NCBI GenBank assembly: GCA_000434235.1
Contig: FR892011.1
Span: 4,004-13,694, forward strand
DNA: 9,691 nt
Source: Alistipes sp. CAG:268
GTDB taxonomy: Bacteria > Bacteroidota > Bacteroidia > Bacteroidales > Rikenellaceae
Reading direction: 5' to 3'
Below, piece after piece: positions 7,156 through 9,691 of this stretch. Position numbers and translations under genes: made by a program. Every line of letters starts with the position of its first letter. Positions within the stretch are counted from its first letter, which is position 1. Below the pieces are notes generated by a model, which did not search any database, was not told where the DNA came from, and saw only the letters and a list, made by a program, of their open reading frames with translations.

Positions 7156-7163
7156 TATATTTG
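7156..7163 (+). promoter_or_regulatory. -7 promoter element (TATATTTG) for the GT2 gene
   Basis: TATATTTG is a perfect TAnnTTTG match in the 67-base gap after the AlkD-like gene, 25 bases before the ATG at 7189. Transcription would begin near 7170, so the in-frame TTG at 7168 is unlikely to be the start codon. No -33 TTTG is seen. Confidence 0.6.
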
Positions 7164-7188
7164 TGTATTGGAAACAAAACACCCGATC

Positions 7189-7917
7189 ATGCGTAAACTC
7201 GTAATCATCCCCACCTACAACGAAAAGGAGAACATCGCTGCAATGATTTCGAAGGTTTTCTCGCTCGAGGAGGAGTTCGACCTGCTCGTCATCGACGACG
7301 GGTCGCCCGACGGGACCGCGACGATCGTCCGCGACCACCAGGCGAAGTTCCCCGGGCGGCTGCATCTGGTCGAGCGCAGCGGCAAGCAGGGGCTCGGCAC
7401 GGCCTATCTGGCGGGGTTCCGCTGGGGGCTGGACCACGGCTACGACTACATCTGCGAGATGGACTGCGACTTCTCGCACAACCCCGACGACCTGGTGCGG
7501 CTCTACCGCGCGGCCGCCGAGGGCAACGACGTGGTGATCGGCTCGCGCTACGTGCAGGGGGTGAACGTCGTCAATTGGCCCATGTCGCGGCTGCTGATGT
7601 CCTACTTCGCCTCGGTCTACGTGCGCACGGTGACGGGCATCCCCGTGCGGGACGCCACGGCCGGATTCGTCTGCTACTCCCGCCGGGCGCTGGAGACGAT
7701 CGATCTCGACGCGATCCGCATGAAGGGATACGGCTTCCAGATCGAGATGAAGTACACGGCCTGGAAGCTTGGGCTGCGGCTCAAGGAGGTGTCGATCATC
7801 TTCGTCGAGCGGCGCGAGGGGGTCTCGAAGATGTCGGGAGGCATCTTCCGCGAGGCTTTCTTCGGGGTGCTGGGACTGCCCTTCCGGACGATCCGCAAGG
7901 CCGCCGGACGCCAATAG
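7189..7917 (+). CDS. GT2 glycosyltransferase, polyprenyl-phosphate mannose/glucose synthase (DPM1-like)
   Basis: This 242-residue protein is a family-2 glycosyltransferase of the dolichol- or polyprenol-phosphate mannosyltransferase type. It would move a sugar from a nucleotide sugar (probably GDP-mannose, not provable here) to polyprenyl phosphate on the cytosolic face. VIIPTYNEKENI (5-16) and VIDDGSPDGT (34-43) bind the nucleotide, and MDCDFSHNP (91-99) carries the metal-binding DxD. DATAGFVCYSR (155-165), GYGFQIEM (180-187) and the REGVSKMSGG block (209-218) are typical of DPM1-like enzymes. It lacks the C-terminal membrane helices of GtrB and longer relatives, so it is a soluble or peripheral enzyme. 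The ATG at 7189 is chosen because MRKLVIIPTYNE is the usual N-terminus of the family. Facing it are GtrA and GT39 genes that could use its product. Confidence 0.93.
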   Translation: MRKLVIIPTYNEKENIAAMISKVFSLEEEFDLLVIDDGSPDGTATIVRDHQAKFPGRLHLVERSGKQGLGTAYLAGFRWGLDHGYDYICEMDCDFSHNPDDLVRLYRAAAEGNDVVIGSRYVQGVNVVNWPMSRLLMSYFASVYVRTVTGIPVRDATAGFVCYSRRALETIDLDAIRMKGYGFQIEMKYTAWKLGLRLKEVSIIFVERREGVSKMSGGIFREAFFGVLGLPFRTIRKAAGRQ

Positions 7918-7991
7918 GGGCCCTGCTGCCGGAAAACCGCCAAGGTCCGGGCCATCTTACGACAAAAACAAGGGTGAAAAACGAATACGGC

Positions 7992-8023
7992 CGTTCCGTC
8001 GGAGTCCGACGGAACGTTTTTTT
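7992..8023 (+). terminator. Intrinsic terminator for the GT2 gene
   Basis: A perfect 11-bp stem (7992-8002 with 8006-8016), extendable to 12 by pairing the loop-flanking A and T, is followed by seven T's (8017-8023). It lies 74 bases after the GT2 stop. On the minus strand it lies just after the end of the GtrA gene, where a GTTTTTC run a few bases beyond the stem could let it act in both directions. Confidence 0.88.
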
Positions 8024-8039
8024 CTGCCCGGAAGCGGGA

Positions 8040-8408
8040 TCAGAAGGTGAAGAAATAGTTCATGAAGAAATTCCAGAAGGTCACGACCCCCGTAGCGAAG
8101 AGTTTCGAAAGATAGAAGTTCATTCCGAACCGATGGTGGAGCAGGTAGATCGTGGCGTTGTTGATCGCCAGGCCGACGGCCGCAATGCCCAGGAAGCGCA
8201 GGTACTGCCCGGCGATGTCGGGGTTCTCGTTGTGGAACGTCCAGAGGCGGTTGAAGATGTAGTTCGAGGTCGAAGCGCAGAGGAAACCCAGCGAGTTGGC
8301 CACATACTTGTTCAGGCGCAGCCACTCCTTGCACAGGTAGGTGATTCCGAAATCGACGAAAACACCCGATCCTCCGACCACGCAGAATTTGATGAACTGT
8401 TCGATCAT
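8040..8408 (-). CDS. GtrA-family membrane protein
   Basis: This 122-residue protein has four membrane spans, near residues 5-24, 37-56, 68-90 and 98-120. That is the standard GtrA layout and size. FIKFCVVGGSGVFVDFGITY, SNYIFNRLWTF and NFFMNYFFTF are family hallmarks. GtrA proteins are thought to help move polyprenyl-phosphate-linked sugars across the inner membrane, as in phage serotype conversion, or to take part in other cell-envelope glycan pathways. The start ATG (8406-8408) overlaps the stop of the GT39 gene in an ATGA, so the two are translated together. Its likely partners are that transferase and the GT2 synthase encoded opposite. The direction and substrate of transport cannot be read from the sequence. 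Confidence 0.92.
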   Translation of the reverse strand: MIEQFIKFCVVGGSGVFVDFGITYLCKEWLRLNKYVANSLGFLCASTSNYIFNRLWTFHNENPDIAGQYLRFLGIAAVGLAINNATIYLLHHRFGMNFYLSKLFATGVVTFWNFFMNYFFTF

Positions 8409-9691
8409 GGGCGAACCTCCGTCGGGAGGGATTTACCGTTAAACCAGTTGGTATAGCCTTCGCGGACCAGCGCGAAACCGACATCGAAGCGCGCACCCGC
8501 CAGCTCCTGCGGGATGCCGAACACGACCGTATCGCGTACCGAAGCGCCGGCAGGAAGCGTCAGGCGGTTGGCCAGGGGGAACTCCTCGACCCGGAACCGT
8601 CCATGTTTCCAGATTATCGCCAGGCGGGTCGCCCCGTCGATCGGAATGTCGTAGGGATAGGGATTCGAGAGAGTCAGGTCCAGGCGCAGCGTGTCGCCTG
8701 CGGCCGTCTGCTCCGGAAGCCCGGCAAAGGAGACATCGACCCGGCGGACCGGTCTGAAATCGGGATCGACGAACCACGTGAAACTCCGCCCGTTCGCCAG
8801 ACGGATCGTCCGGATGCGCCCGGTCGTATCGACTCCGGACGGCGCCGGGCACTCGACGAGCACCTCCCGGCCGGCGAAGCGCGTGTCGTCGTCGCGGAAC
8901 TGCCACTGGTGGGTCCGGTAACGGATGTTGGGCTGGCAATAGGCCTCGCCGCCCGTATAGAAGCGGTACTTGGCCGCCACCGCATAGTTGTGGCGGAAGA
9001 CGACCGGACGGCCGTCGGCCTCGGCGGCGATGGCCCCGTAGCTCTCCGGATTGTCGAAGACCTCGAAGCGGATGCCCAGCGGGTTGAAGATCATCTCGAG
9101 GCGCACGAGCACAAGCAGTGCGAGGGTTACACCGCCCGCCCGCATGACGTAGCACCGCGTGCGGGGATGGCGGCGGACATAGCCGAAGAGCATGGCCACG
9201 AATCCGAAGCAGGCGACGATCACCCACTGCGGCTGCACGTAGCCCCGGAAGGCCGAGAGCAGGAAAAAGAGAATGAAGGCCACGGGCAGGAGCTTCAGCG
9301 CCCGGCCGGCGGCCGTCTGCGGCCGGACCTTACGCCACGCCTGCACGCAGAGCGGCACGAAGAAGGGGTTGAAGACCACGAGCATGTTGGCCAGGAACTC
9401 CACGACATAGTCAAACCGGAAGACCGAGTTGCGCGACGAGAGGTGGTAGACGAACGACGCCCAGTCGTGGTTGTACTGCCAGATCAGGTGCGGCACGAGC
9501 AGCAGGGCCGCCACGGCCCCCGAGAGATAGAGCGTCGGGCGCCGGAGCAGCCGCGGATTGGCCGCCAGGGAGAAGAGGACCACCAGCGCCCCGTGATATT
9601 TGCTGTAGGCCATCAGGGCCATGGCCACACCCATCCACAGCCAGGCCCGGGGCCGGCGTTCGGAGAAGCGTTCGAAAGTCAGCAGGAAGAG
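8405..9691 (-). CDS. GT39 (PMT/ArnT-like) membrane glycosyltransferase, N-terminus cut by window edge
   Basis: The frame is open from the window edge to the TGA at 8405-8407 (428 residues present), so the start lies outside. The internal ATG at 9634 is not used because coding sequence with family character (LFLLTFERFSERRPRAWLW) precedes it. Counted from the edge, KYHGALVVLFSLAANP (about 31-46) is the typical GT39 loop, where the enzyme faces a polyprenyl-phosphate sugar. Membrane spans fall near 54-69, 95-115, 131-147, 152-169 and 182-197. The N-terminal catalytic loop with its acidic residue is not in the window. A long soluble domain of about 230 residues follows (about 199-428), in its last third probably a beta sandwich (TLRLDLTLSNPYPYDIPIDG). 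The family transfers sugars from lipid carriers to proteins or envelope glycans on the outer side of the membrane; the acceptor is unknown. Translation is coupled to GtrA by an ATGA overlap. Confidence 0.88.
   Translation of the reverse strand, partial: LFLLTFERFSERRPRAWLWMGVAMALMAYSKYHGALVVLFSLAANPRLLRRPTLYLSGAVAALLLVPHLIWQYNHDWASFVYHLSSRNSVFRFDYVVEFLANMLVVFNPFFVPLCVQAWRKVRPQTAAGRALKLLPVAFILFFLLSAFRGYVQPQWVIVACFGFVAMLFGYVRRHPRTRCYVMRAGGVTLALLVLVRLEMIFNPLGIRFEVFDNPESYGAIAAEADGRPVVFRHNYAVAAKYRFYTGGEAYCQPNIRYRTHQWQFRDDDTRFAGREVLVECPAPSGVDTTGRIRTIRLANGRSFTWFVDPDFRPVRRVDVSFAGLPEQTAAGDTLRLDLTLSNPYPYDIPIDGATRLAIIWKHGRFRVEEFPLANRLTLPAGASVRDTVVFGIPQELAGARFDVGFALVREGYTNWFNGKSLPTEVRP

Noticed and set aside
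7168..7188. TTG at 7168 as the start of the GT2 gene.
   Set aside because: It lies at or just before the expected transcription start of the TATATTTG element, and the family usually begins right at the strand MRKLVIIPTYNE.
7575..8456. A 293-residue plus-strand open frame spanning the GT2 end, the terminator and the GtrA gene.
   Set aside because: It runs through an intrinsic terminator and antisense to GtrA, and overlaps GT2 in another frame with no recognisable protein pattern.
1..9691. Search for CRISPR repeats, insertion sequence ends, tRNA genes, toxin-antitoxin pairs or defence genes.
   Set aside because: No regular spaced repeats, transposase, terminal inverted repeats, cloverleaf or known defence motif was seen. 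All gaps are under 200 bases and hold only promoters or hairpins.

Overview
The window looks like chromosomal DNA of a GC-rich member of the Bacteroidota, most likely an Alistipes-like gut Bacteroidales. The evidence is the overall G+C of roughly 60%, starts with no clear Shine-Dalgarno sequence, TAnnTTTG-type -7 promoter elements ahead of several genes, and the gene families present (a DUF2141-like secreted protein, a LysO lysine exporter, a large AsmA-like protein, an AlkD-like glycosylase). The genus assignment is inference. There is no rRNA, tRNA, CRISPR array, transposase or phage gene. Coding density is about 95%, and no gene-free stretch exceeds 200 bases.

Left part (1-2041, plus strand): the C-terminal part of a secreted DUF2141-like protein is cut by the window edge. 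It is followed by a compact three-gene operon of two paralogous polytopic membrane proteins and a small winged-helix regulator, with overlaps of 14 and 16 bases. A 16-bp GC-rich hairpin closes this operon and separates it from convergent lysO.

Middle (2056-6305, minus strand): a GNAT acetyltransferase, a long AsmA-family envelope protein and the lysine exporter lysO are packed together (4-base ATGA overlap, then a 5-base gap). The AsmA gene is split into two frames at a homopolymer-rich site, G10-C-G7 on its coding strand. Removing one G restores a single 907-residue reading frame. This is the most notable thing in the window: a phase-variable or frameshifted gene, or a sequencing error in the tract.

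Right part (6298-9691): a divergent promoter region separates the GNAT operon from an AlkD-like DNA alkylation repair gene (plus). A GT2 polyprenyl-phosphate sugar synthase (plus), with its own TATATTTG element, comes next. Facing it are a GtrA-family membrane protein and a GT39 (PMT/ArnT-like) membrane glycosyltransferase (minus, 4-base ATGA overlap), the latter cut by the right edge. A strong hairpin with seven T's lies between the converging genes. Together the three glycosylation genes contain the three functional parts of a GtrA-GtrB-GtrC style lipid-linked sugar pathway: synthesis on polyprenyl phosphate, translocation, and transfer on the outer side of the membrane.

I see no convincing new defence or mobile system. 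The items most worth following up are the homopolymer-controlled AsmA gene, the paired membrane-protein and regulator operon, and the split Gtr-like glycosylation set.
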